A DNA stretch of 64,000 bases, from contig WACJ01000044.1 of assembly GCA_008973525.1 (NCBI GenBank), forward strand, positions 744,001 through 808,000. The letters run 5' to 3'. A program made the position numbers and the translations under genes. Below the pieces are notes generated by a model that ran no database searches, was not told the origin of the DNA, and saw only the letters and a list, made by a program, of their open reading frames with translations. This DNA is from Stenopsyche tienmushanensis. Its lineage: Eukaryota > Arthropoda > Insecta > Trichoptera > Stenopsychidae. This document shows, piece by piece, positions 37,901-49,035 of the stretch (the first letter of the stretch is position 1; each line of letters opens with the position of its first letter).

Positions 37901-39579
37901 AGCTGGAAATCTTTCCTTATCCAGTCGGGATTAGCAGTTACGAGTACGGTTGTCCGCTCAAGATGTAGATTAACACATCGCTTGCTCCATTTAATCATCT
38001 CAGATCTATTTATCTCGAATAAAACGCCATTGCAGCAATACAGCTTCCTAAAATTATTGATGAAATGGCATTAAAAACGATATTGGTTTGCACCAAACAC
38101 GATTCGAAATGGGGGTTTTATTATTGATATGTGATTGGATATTAAAAATACGGTGGACGATCATTTTAACTCACACGAAATATTCCTCGACGAGTATATT
38201 AGGTATCGATTTGTGTTTCAAACAGCAATGAAACGTCCGGGTATTCCAGAGCGATTTTTAAAAACTATAATAATATATCGCTTTCGATTACGAGCGCCAA
38301 ATGAAAGTTCGAATCTATGGCTAAAAGAGTAGACATTTGCGATATCTGCACATATTGAGACAAAGACCAGAACCCAATGGGTGGAAACTTGGACGTTTGT
38401 TATGATCAATATCCTTGATCCAGGAATCGCTGACGAAGCGTCGCCGCTGGACAGTCGCTCTGGACGACTGCCAGCCATCTTAAGTATTATAATCACGCCC
38501 GAAATTATATACACGCTTTGTGTATATTTTAAAACGCTGAATTTTATTTGGGAAGCACGTAGAAAAGCATCAGGTAGTTGATGGCATCCCTGGCAATTTA
38601 ACAAAGGATCTCGCCGTACCTTTAATGGTAGCTCGCTTCCACGGTGGCAACACAAAAACGGGTTTTTTGTGTTCTCTCTCCCGAAAACAATTTATGTAAT
38701 CACATTTACTCCGGCGAAAGAATGGGAGATTATATTTTTGATTAGATGAACACGTCGCGGGGCTCCCGACGGGGATGTCCCGCGGGACTAAAATAAGATT
38801 TGTAGGGATTCCTTGTTTACACAGAGTTGCGGGTTTGATACGCTGTTGACAATCATTCCGAAGATTTGTTTGCGGGCTGAAAAATAAAAATTGTACACCC
38901 CTTGACATTTGAAAATTTTGATGTATTCCACAGTGGAGGGGACGATTCGGGGTTAACTGAATGCGCACTGCGATTAATGGGCGGTTCTAATTGAATTGTT
39001 AATGGTGGTTGGTATTCACACGCCACACATCATGAATTTGTCATAATTCGATCTTAATTGTGTCCATCAATTATTGGCTTGATTAAAAAAGCAATTGTAT
39101 CAAATGCATAGGGATATTTTAATATCAAAAGTGGGTAAATTCGGCAATGAAAGCTCATAAAGCGGACCTTTTTAATTGTGTTTTTCATGTAATGGCACGG
39201 TTTAATTGTGATCGCTTGGATTATTTCTGAGGTAAAATGAATTGTATTATCTACACGTGGAATCAACCCTTTCAATGCGCAGCGTATCTATTGATGCGCA
39301 TGTATAATCCGAGCTCAAATAATTAAATAAGGTTTCAATTACACAACGTCAAAGAAGAGATTATATTGGATTCAGACTCGAATATGGAAATAAATGGGGA
39401 TGAATTTGAGGTAACTTTGGATGAAGATGATGATTATCAAATGCAGAAATCTTTTAAATAAAAACTTATTGAACAAAATTGTAAACAAGATCAACCAATA
39501 ATGTAAATTAGCGGTTGATAATTGAAAATTTCCTAAAATTTATATTGTTACCATGTTGCATCCATGTTGTTAAATAAAT
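31999..39579. other. Long non-coding stretch without recognised genes
   Basis: No transposase remnant, RNA gene or exon was recognised. A GC-richer purine-biased block lies near 32640-32910, and another near 38390-38970. A C-rich patch at 34436-34475 is unusual for the window. The reverse strand at 35600-35800 encodes a hydrophobic reading interrupted by stops that I could not assign. Confidence 0.4.
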
Positions 39580-39885
39580 ACCGAAATCATGCGATTTAAA
39601 GCATTTAGACTTCTTATTTTGGGGCTATCTTAAATTGCAGATCTATTGATATAAATTGCAAACAATTGATGTATTCAAAGTCAATATAACGAACGCCATC
39701 CAGCAAATACAGCCAGATTTATGCGATAAAGTCGTCGTAAATTAGACCTCTCGAATTTGTACCATCATGCAAAGCTGCGGTAAAAATTTGAACAATGTTA
39801 TATTACATATCAAATGCCATATGAATTGATATCTTGTATATAACGTGTTTTATTTACATTTAAAAATCGAGCGTCCTTATTTAAA
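39580..39885 (+). mobile_element. Mariner/Tc1-type DDE transposon fragment (copy B)
   Basis: Near 39590-39630 the sequence reads LDFLFWGYL, the block containing the third catalytic aspartate (compare SPSDFFLW in copy A). The C-terminal tail follows at 39655-39780 (CAATTGATGTATTCAAAGTC, CCATCCAGCAAATACAGCC) with several disruptions. The right end, GAGCGTCCTTATTTAAAG at 39869-39886, matches the terminal repeat of copy A. The left part of the element is missing. Confidence 0.7.
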
Positions 39886-40945
39886 GATCCGATAGATCGA
39901 TGTTGATGAACATAAATTGTCATATAGCCCACGCAAATGTTGATTTTGATGAATTTAATAATTCCCAAGAATATATTTTTGTATTTATAAAATAATTTAA
40001 CAACGATTCTAAGCATTCAGCATGTTATTGCCAATTAGAAAGTGCTTCATCAAGCATTATGTATCGGAAGCACTCAGTACACTTCGCAGTTCATCGCTTC
40101 ATCAATTAGCAGTTGCACTGCTTCGACCCGAGCTTAATATCAAATTTTGCTAATTTCCTGTTTAATTTGCCGGCGTGTTTTAATAATGAAAATAGATTTA
40201 GACTGCGGACGAATCAGAAGCCCATTTTGGGGAGAATCTGGGACGGCAGCAACCTCGGTACGGGGTCGCTCAAGACAATGCATTAACCGGCGCGGGCCGT
40301 TTAAATATTCATAAAGTGCGTGTAAGGTTCATTATCCTCGTTAAGGATTCATTATGTGCCTTCAGGAAGAGATGGGATAATACGGGAGGCTGCGGCGTGC
40401 GGCAGACCTTCCCTTTTAATACGGCCCTCACAATGCTACAAAGTCGTAGGGAATTACCCGCCAAGGCACGGACGCCCATTCTTCCTCCGCACACGTATGC
40501 AGAGGAGTTTTTAAAAAAGGGAACCGTAAGTATCTCTTGAAAAATGTACAAACCAATTACACCGTATGAATATCTAAATAAGGGCTGTGTATTTCATTGT
40601 TGTTACCTGGGGACTAAATGTATTCTTTAGGAGCTGACGTGCTCTGAAATTTGATAAACGCGCGCCGACAATTGGGGAAAGGAAGACATGGATGTTCTTT
40701 GTCGTGACAGTATTTTAATGACTCGTTATATTTTCATGCAAATAAACAACCATAAAATCCGGCATAAAAAACACATAAAATAATATTTTACAAACGGAAA
40801 GTGAGCTGATCTTTCAACGACCAGGACCAAATGAAGCACAAAATATACACAAATTAATTAGTTTTTGATGAATTATCTGCAGAAATCCGTCCAAATTTAA
40901 ATTTTGATCAGGTTTCATACATTTTTTAATGCAAACAACTCGATA

Positions 40946-41030
40946 TTAACACTTTGAGACCCGCTGACGCCTTTTGGCGTAAAAATTCCCCAACCGTTAT
41001 GAACCGCTGACGCCATTTGGCGTAAAAACG
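40946..41030 (+). repeat. Candidate TTAA-flanked transposon end with paired palindromes
   Basis: A TTAA at 40946-40949 is followed by CACTTTGAGACC and then CCGCTGACGCCTTTTGGCGT (40961-40980). The second unit, CCGCTGACGCCATTTGGCGT, begins at 41004. Each unit contains the near-palindrome GACGCCnnTTGGCGT, and both are followed by AAAAA. The layout resembles the subterminal repeats of piggyBac-like elements. No facing end was found, so the element's length is unknown. Confidence 0.45.
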
Positions 41031-44000
41031 TGGGCCTACAACATCATAAAAAAAAATGTTACCGACACTAATATTTCACTATTCGTTGACAGATTTCTCT
41101 ACATATATAAAGGGTATGTAAATTTGAGTTTTAAGTTTGAAGAAAGTAAATAAATTCCTATAAGAATCATATTAGAAATCGATCCTAAGACAATTTTAAA
41201 TGAAAAGTAGCTCCCAAGACAAAAAAGGTTGGACGATCCTGAGTAAAGGATATATACATATCCAGTGGCGGTCCTTCCATAGAATTGCGAAGTATTATCA
41301 CCCTCATATAGTAAATAAATTCAAAACCATTAACAAAATCCGAACATCAATAAAGCTGGATTATCTTGAGCTGTATAAATTGGACGATTCGTCTGTACGC
41401 CCTCGCTTTTTAGACGCGGATTATAAAATAATGGCTTTTAAAATGATTTAATATATATATATTGGTTTATTTCCTATTTGATAGGAAGTGGTAATAAAAC
41501 ATAAATTAAATAAGGATCAAGGGATAAAAAAGGAAGAAATTACGTTCGATTATAGATATGGATCGCATTTTCTACGTTCGTATCGGTACGTAGTTAAGCC
41601 ATTGTACAATAATGGATATGAAACGTTTTTTTATAGATCCATTGTGATCATATCGGATACATCGCATATAACATATATTTAATATCAGCGCTTTCAAATC
41701 TTTCTAAGTATTGTCCACTTTTTGCTTTATCATCGCTTGAGCGTAATTTGAATCGTATTAAAGTCCATAATGTGCCCGCGCTTATCTCGATCGTCCTGAA
41801 TGTAGTTTCAACAGTTATTTTACTCTGTTTTCGATAATACAAAAAATTGTCTTCTTGGCGTATAATTTAATATCAATTTTGCGTATGGCGTGCGTACGCG
41901 TACGTCAAATTACCTAGATTGTCGTATGGAGTTGAATGCGCCACAAATTGTCGTCCTACTGTTGTCGGATGAGGAAAAAAATTAATAATGTGATGTTGGA
42001 TTACATGAGATTTACTAATTTAGCAGCTATCACGCACATTCCTCAGTGTGACAAGAGCGGGTCCGTCTCCGATGGGCCCGCCCCGGGGGGTGTTTTCGAC
42101 GATTATATAAGATTGTTAAATTAGGCTTCAGACCTTAAAAGGGAGAATCTTCTAAACAAAGGCCTCGGGCTGAGCACCTCGAGCCACCCCTGTATTAAAA
42201 GGCTCGCATGTATGTGGATATACCCTTGGGAGTGGCCTCTCTTCCCGACATCCCCAACAGATTGAGGTCGTTTACGTAAACTTTAACTGTTTCCATCGTC
42301 ATGTAACCACTGGTGGTTTTTCGAGCGAGAGACTACGAATTCGTCCTGTATATTACCGCCTCTCGTACGATAATGTAAGATTTCATTACAAGAGAACTCA
42401 TTTGAGATCTTTTACAGCAATGTTTAAAGAGCAGACCTTGAAGGATGTCTTTGTAATTAGCAATTTTATCCCACTTGGAAGTTGCAATAAAAATACTTCC
42501 ATCGGACGAAATATGGAAGAAAAACTATTGACATTCAGCCTGAAGATGTGGGTCGTGATGGACCGTTTGACATGTTTCTATGTAGATAAAGAAATCATCA
42601 CAAAACCTTTTTTGAGGCTCCATCATCGCATGATTGATGATTAAAATAATAAGACGCCTAATATGATTTGTAATAAATGCTTTGGCCTTAATGACAATGA
42701 ATCTGATGAGTCATTTAGCACTGGGTTAATTGACGAACTTGAGACGCAACAAAGAGATTCTCGCATCGACAATTAACAGCATTTTTTGCAGAACTGTGTC
42801 GTTCAGAGAAAAAAAAACAATGCAAGGAGATGATCAAAATTTGATTGGCACCATTACGTTGGCGTATGAATGCAAAAAAATCGGGCTACACTAGATTCGT
42901 TCGATTATTCCAATCATCGAAATAATTTATGAAAATATAATGGCGCGAACGAATTCGCAGTTCGTTGGAGACAAATCTGGCAATCTTAGAAATACGCGTA
43001 TTTATGCGTCAAAAAAAGAAAATTTCTACTGTTGTACGAGCAAGACTCCCAGCAGGGCGCTCGGGAGACGTCGCCACCGCGACTAAAATAATAGGACATT
43101 TCTCGTGATGTTTTGAAAGAATGGAGAGGAGGAAGAATATTTCGATAGGGATAACCTCCCCATGGGAGGCAGGGGTGGCGAAATCGTATTAACCTTTCCA
43201 GTTGATCACTTCACGTTTCGGGGAACGTGTCACCCACGGATCACACGAGAGCCCCATTTTGGATATATCACATTATTCGCATTTCATTAGGGTTTATGCC
43301 GAGGAAACCGCAATCATTACGTATTCAAGTTACTCGCAGATTTCCCGATAGCCAAATTGAATATTTTATTGGGGCCATTTCGAATCCGGGGAATCATCAT
43401 TCACCTTTTCAGCGCAATGAAATTGGGATAAAATTAATTGAGAGCCTTCAGATAGGATGTGGGTCGAATTTGATGTATTTTAAGCAACCCAAGAAAATTT
43501 TAAGCAGCGAAATGATCTCTATTTGCTGAAGAATCACACTGTCTTCATACAGCAAACTTTCACGACTTTATTTACACGATACAAAATGTACATATTTTAT
43601 TATATTTAAGTAATCAAAATATAGCAATATTCATTCAGATCGATGATCTTCAAAAAGTCGATGCAATTGAAAATTTATTCAAAAAAACTATGATTTAAAA
43701 TTTGATCGGTTTTGTATGCAAAAACTCAAATTTGTTATAGTGGCGAAAGCTAATTATTTTTCAATTAATAATGTGCTCAAATCAGCAATATTTTTACAGC
43801 CATTGTTCCAAATCCAATTTGATAGTTAACACTTCAAGGTCCGGATCCACTTTTCAGCGAAATTGCAGAAATCTCATATGCTCGTGTAAGAAATTTAGGG
43901 ATCGTGTGATTGGTGTATGTATTATATTTTGTGTTTGAAATTCATCCTGCCAATCTAAAATCAAAATATATTCTGATAATGTCATTCTTTACGACCAGTA

Positions 44001-45058
44001 CACCTTTATTGTCGACTCTAATGGTAAACAATAAATTCCTCAAGACTGAAATGTTCATCCATATCGTATTTTCAGCTATTAAAATACAATAAGGCGTTGT
44101 ATAATTTTTCAAGGTCCCCGTCCGTTTAAGGGTTGTCGTATTTTTACGTCGGCATCCCGTCTCGTTTATGGCCCGATCGTAGGCAACAAACAATTTATTG
44201 GCCTAATTCCGAACCGCCATTACGTGCAGAGGTTTCGATAGAAATTTCTGTTTAAGACATCGTTACAAAGATGTTGATTGCGGCGCGGTAGGGGCCCTCG
44301 GGCTGTAGGGTCCCTGGCTTTTCTTTGTGCGTTTGTGTTTGATAATCATTTCAAAGGCACGCTGAGGGAAATCCGTGTGTTTACATGGCCCTAATTCACT
44401 ACACACGCGCTCTATGTTTAAACGGGCGGAAAACCAATTTCGACTATTTCCTCTTCCTGCGGAATTGGAATCCGCATTCCGCACGCAAGGCAGAGATCGG
44501 TCGAAAATGAGAAATGGATGGGACCTTCCGCAAGGCCCTAGAAGGTGATCCAGCAAAAATTCAATATCAAGGGTGAGATGTGTGTTCCGCAGCCCGGATC
44601 AATTTATCAATCGGCTTATATGCCCTCCACTCCAGCGGGCCTGGGGGATGAAAAACATTTTCAATAACGAGACGAGTGGATGTCTCTGATATTGTGACTG
44701 TCTCCCGCGTCAAAATACATTTCCAGGAGAGACAATGAGGGTAATTGAAAATTCCCTACCAAATGTTTTCATATACGAGCATGACAAATGATACGGCGAT
44801 TCGACGAGATGAAAATAATTCATAAGAATGCTCCTTCTGTGTATCCCACATCAAAAAAATGAAATGACCTATCAAAAGCGAAGACGTAATAAATTTTTAA
44901 GCACACTACCCAAAATTGCTCAACGGATGATTGATTTTCCTTTTTTAATCCACGCTTTCATCCAACCGCAAAAGTGAGCAATGATCTTTACAATGAAAGC
45001 TCATATATATTACATTTAATAAAAAATGAACAAGTGTTAGAAGAGTGGGTTAATATAG
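41031..45058. other. Non-coding stretch with mixed composition
   Basis: No gene was recognised. Short open frames at 41200-41451, 41488-41682 and 42402-42644 follow the candidate element end at 40946 and could be remnants of an associated open frame, but no transposase motif is visible. GC-richer blocks occur at 42030-42250, 43060-43300 and 44270-44660. A TTAA-flanked string TTAACACTTCAAGGTCCGG at 43826 resembles other element ends in the window. Confidence 0.35.
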
Positions 45059-45059
45059 G

Positions 45060-45345
45060 ATCGTTCAATAAAGACGCTCAAAATTTGTTAGCTTATAGCG
45101 GCCATGTTATTAAAGCAACATCTATTAAATTATTATAAATTATTTAGTAGTATATGGCAAATCATTATGGATAACGTTGAGCAACATGGGCAACGTATAA
45201 ACTGTAAACAATTGATGTTCTTAAAGTCAACATAACGAACGTCATCCAGCAAATTCGGCCAGATTTATGCGGCAAAGTACATCGAAAATTAGACATCCCG
45301 AATACGTACCACTGAATAATATAACATTCGATACGCTCGGCTCTT
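45060..45345 (+). mobile_element. Mariner/Tc1-type DDE transposon fragment (copy C)
   Basis: The left terminal repeat TTCAATAAAGACGCT lies at 45064-45078. The shared 5' segment follows (TATAGCGGCCATGTTATTAAA, then ATCTATTAAATTATT). A join leads into the C-terminal transposase tail (GTAAACAATTGATG, CATCCAGCAAATTCGGCC) near 45205-45320. The catalytic core is absent and the right end is lost close to 45340. TTAA at 45352-45355 bounds a reversed TTAACACTTCAAGAGCC string, possibly the end of an unrelated element inserted or abutting here. Confidence 0.68.
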
Positions 45346-45355
45346 GAAGTGTTAA

Positions 45356-46494
45356 ATATAAATAATCCCGAGCGTTATTCTCGCCCTTTTCAAATCTTGA
45401 ATCGACTTAAATAAAGAGGCATTAGATAGAGCCAACACAAGAGCAAAAGTGTTAAAGTTCTCCAAAAGATGTTCATCCCTGTGTATCTGATCCCGAGGCG
45501 AGCCGTGAGCGTATTTGAAACTCAAGTCCGCTATCAAACTCCCCGAAGGTGGACCAGGAGCAGCCCGGGGAAGAGTTCCACCGCAGCATCCTCATTGTTT
45601 CAAGAGAATCAAAAAAAGTAACAAAGCAAGACTCCGAGGGAAAACAACGAACCACACTTTAACCAATCGAGGATCTCTCGCACGGATCACGTATCCTGTT
45701 TCACTAAGCCGCGTTACGTGCGAAGAAAAATAATGAACTAAGAAAACCACATAAAACCAGGAGGAAGGGAAAAAACTTGCCCGACTCTACCGTAATGAGA
45801 AATATATTGGTGAGCGTTCAAAAGCAAAGTTAATTTAGGGTAAGGATACCTGCGTCCCTTATTTCCTGCTGCGTATATTCATAGCATAAACTGTTGAATA
45901 CGCGGGGGGTCCAGGGATACTTTTTACCTTGCTAATCACACTTTATACGATGAAAAAATAAATTAGACTTCTTATCGGTAATTCGATCGGAGTATAATCC
46001 CGGCGTTTTCAAAGAATTGTGAGATGTAATAGCAGTCGAACTTGGTTGTTTTGTTACAGCCATATATGGCATATTGTTATCTAATAGCAACATTCATTGC
46101 AAATTCATCAGAATATAACTTCTTGATGATTCAAACAAATAATTATTTACCAAAACGAGAGTAAAAATATCGCAAATCTACATCTTTGCAAATGCATTTA
46201 TTTTTTATAGTCAAATATCATTATTTATTAATTATATATCATAAACGAGAGCCCTGCCCTCGATAAGAACGTATGAATATAATATTGCTCACTGTCAATT
46301 CGCATCCAGTAATCAGTGTTCGTTAAAAATGCAATGAAGTGGGCATGAAATGGGTTAATAAACAATCTAATGATGTTGTCCATCAACATTTTTGATTTGG
46401 CAGCCGATATATGTTAATTTTGTATTTTAAAATTAAAAATACCTTTTAAAGCTGATCATAATTGCCTCTTGATTGATTTTAGCAATAGATTGCC
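45356..46494. other. Non-coding stretch, nothing recognised
   Basis: The block near 45480-45730 is GC-richer and open on both strands without recognisable domains. The rest is AT-rich. No feature is supported. Confidence 0.35.
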
Positions 46495-46678
46495 TTAACT
46501 CTTTAAAGCCCGTGTCCGCTTTAACGCGTGATGATAATGGTGTAACTTTAGCTTGAATAAAATGTCTTATAAACATGATATAGATTAAATGTTTTTTATA
46601 GGGATGTACGTTCATATATGCAATTCAAATATGATTTTTATATAGAACTGATGGAATATTTTAGCGTCCTAGGGTTAA
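46495..46678 (+). mobile_element. TTAA-flanked miniature element fragment (copy P3)
   Basis: It begins TTAACTCTTTAAAGCCCGTG at 46495. It shares TTTAACGCGTGATGAT, an AATGTCTTATAAAC-type segment and TTTTTTATAGGGATG with the copy at 47791. Similarity fades near 46640. The segment ends at another TTAA (46675-46678) preceded by the complement of TTAACCCTAGGACGC, which does not match the other ends of the family. It may be a truncated copy next to, or recombined with, a different TTAA element. Confidence 0.55.
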
Positions 46679-47790
46679 AAAATTAGATCATGCGTATCAT
46701 AATATCGTTCACAACTAAAATTTGTGCGTCCGTATACATGGATGTAAATGTTATTACATTTCCGCTCGCGGTCAAATGACGTCCGAATGTGGACCCTAAT
46801 CTTATAAATGTTTATCAAAAGACCTTCAAATATGTCAAACTGAATATAAATGCTGAGTTTCAACAAATTTGATACAGTATTGGATTATAAATCCTCGGAA
46901 AAATGAAATGGGTCCGAGGCGGAACTTGCTTCCCTTTGATCAGATTTGACCCGAAATCTATTCATCGGCGTCAGCAATGCCCTAAGAAGCTTACAAGTCA
47001 GGCGTCTTCAACCTTTTTCGCATTGTGCGTGAGTCCACCCATTAGTCATTTTGATAAATTAAATACATCGTATCACATACGATGCTCCGAAAGCATTCCA
47101 AAATATTATATCGACGATATGAAAATATCTAAGTATCTTGACGCAATTCGATCGAGAATATATACGTGGAGCTTTGATTCCGGAAATAAAGGGGGTTTAT
47201 AGTGTTAAAATGTATATTTACGGCCGGGGGGGTCGTAATTTCTCATCAAAGATAGGGGAGCCTAACTGCGTAAACGTTCGACCAGAAGTCGGAAGACGAG
47301 TGCGGACGTCGTAAAAAGCAGAGAAACGCAGCACTGCAATAAAAATTATAGCTTATCAAAACGCGCAATGACCGGTTATAAATAAATAGAAAGTCTCGAA
47401 GGTCCCGATAAAAAGGTGGACTGGCATAAAGAAAATGTCTCGCATGTCTGCGAATACGTAAAACAAATAAAAAGGAGTCGCCCGGGCCTAACCCTTTATT
47501 TACCCTTCCGCAGTCAATGGCTGTCATCAAAACAAATGTATCCTGGGGAATGGCTAAAGGACAAACTTTGAGCGAATTTCGTCGCCACGATTCAAAATGT
47601 CCTTTTCGGCCAATTTCATACGGAATAAATATAATTGTGTTGGAATAAATCGATTTTGTTTTGATCTCGACGTCGCTCATCTTCGGAAAATATTTGTGTC
47701 CTTCGGGGGTTTTCCCGTCAAGGGCTTAGTCCGCCTATTTATATTTTTTATATCCCTTTGATCGGTTATATAACAGACGAACGACGAGTT
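46679..47790. other. Non-coding stretch, nothing recognised
   Basis: A 144-codon minus-strand frame at 47246-47680 and a 99-codon plus-strand frame at 46903-47202 show no recognisable domain. No repeats were identified. Confidence 0.35.
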
Positions 47791-48184
47791 TTTTAACATT
47801 GTAAATCTTTACAGTCCGTGGCTGCGTTAACGCGTGATGATGATGTAATTCGGCATGAAAGAAATGTCGTACAAACTGGATATCGATTCAATTCTTTTTA
47901 TAGGGATGATAGTACATACACATGTCAATATTTAAATCGTATAAAACATATGTAAATATCGTTTGACGGCAAAATAAAGGGTTGTTCGCCTGTTCATACA
48001 ATTCAAGTCAAAAACAATCAATTTTGCATTTCATCACATCAGTACATGCATCAAAGATTGAAAACCACTATTTTATTTATATATATCGATGAAATACATT
48101 CTCTTTTAAACACCAATTAAATTTCGTTTCAATCTATTATCTGGTTTAAGAATTATATGAATTTTATGAAAGAAGTGGAGTTTC
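47791..48184 (+). mobile_element. TTAA-flanked miniature element (copy P2)
   Basis: It begins TTAACA near 47793 and continues CTTTACAGTCCGTGGCTG, as in the end of copy P1, with a few extra bases between. It follows P1 in the opposite orientation through GTTAACGCG, TATAGGGATGATA, TTTAAATCGTATAAAA and GATTGAAAACCACTAT. It then continues through ATTTCGTTTCAAT to GAATTTTATGAAAGAAGT. The far terminal repeat (seen in P1 and P4) is missing. There is no coding content. Confidence 0.72.
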
Positions 48185-48980
48185 ATGATTATGTGAGATT
48201 TTATTAATGAAGTAATTAGATTTATTTAATACATTTATTTTATCGCTGTTACAGTTTAAAAATAAAATAAATGAAGCTATTGGTTGTAAATGGGTTGAAG
48301 CAATTATGTAAGATATGGGGCCACTTATCGAGTCCCTCTATGGCTATAAGCATGAACACGTTCACTACCCAAAACATACAATTACTTAAATGCGTATAAT
48401 TAATAGTCTTTTTTGCTTTATACCTTAATCCTCCCCAGAGGGTTGAAGCTGAATAATAATTACGAGATTCGCAAAGTGCGGCGCCGTTTTCACGCTCATT
48501 CGCGTGTTGTTTTCGCATTTGGATTCGATTCCGAGAATCACTTCGATATTCAAAATATAGGGTGAAAAGAAAACAAACTGTATCTGATTGTTTGAAATCT
48601 CATAAAATTACGTTTGAACGATAGCGAAAAAGGGAGAAAATTGTAAATGCTAAGGGTTTGAAGCGGGCAACGTTGAATTATTTGCAGAGATAAGGCATGT
48701 AATTGAATAAACCGGTAGATACAGCCTTTTTTATTATTTCGCGGGGAAATAGATGATGACGTGGGTCAGTCAGGTACTATATTGTATTTTACGTTTGTAT
48801 TTGCTTTATAAATAGAACAATATTTTGCGATACAATCGAAAAATATTGCAAAGCACAGCGCCATTGCATAAAGCATCATTTATGCTCATTTAAATGAAAG
48901 CCTTTCGTGTATGTGATGATAAACGAAATACCTGTTAATGTCCGATTGATATGCATATGATCGATTTGATGCTCTAAGCG
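48185..48980. other. Non-coding stretch, nothing recognised
   Basis: AT-rich sequence with no supported feature. Confidence 0.4.
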
Positions 48981-48984
48981 CTTG

Positions 48985-49035
48985 AATAACTCAAAATACC
49001 TGAAACAAAAATGAAAATATTTCAATAACCAAACA
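48985..49035 (-). other. Weak candidate recursive splice site
   Basis: The minus strand reads attttcatttttgtttcag directly followed by GTATTTTGAG, with the junction between 48999 and 49000. The acceptor half is excellent. The donor half (GTATTT) is weaker than at the other two sites because it lacks the G at position +5. Orientation matches them. It may be a real but weak ratchet point, an ordinary acceptor, or chance. Confidence 0.28.

Noticed and set aside
40595..40635. Minus-strand CCCAG|GTAACA fusion
   Set aside because: The upstream sequence is not pyrimidine-rich enough, and the donor lacks G at +5.
47246..47680. 144-codon minus-strand open frame
   Set aside because: No domain or splice context recognised; likely a chance frame in a GC-richer patch.
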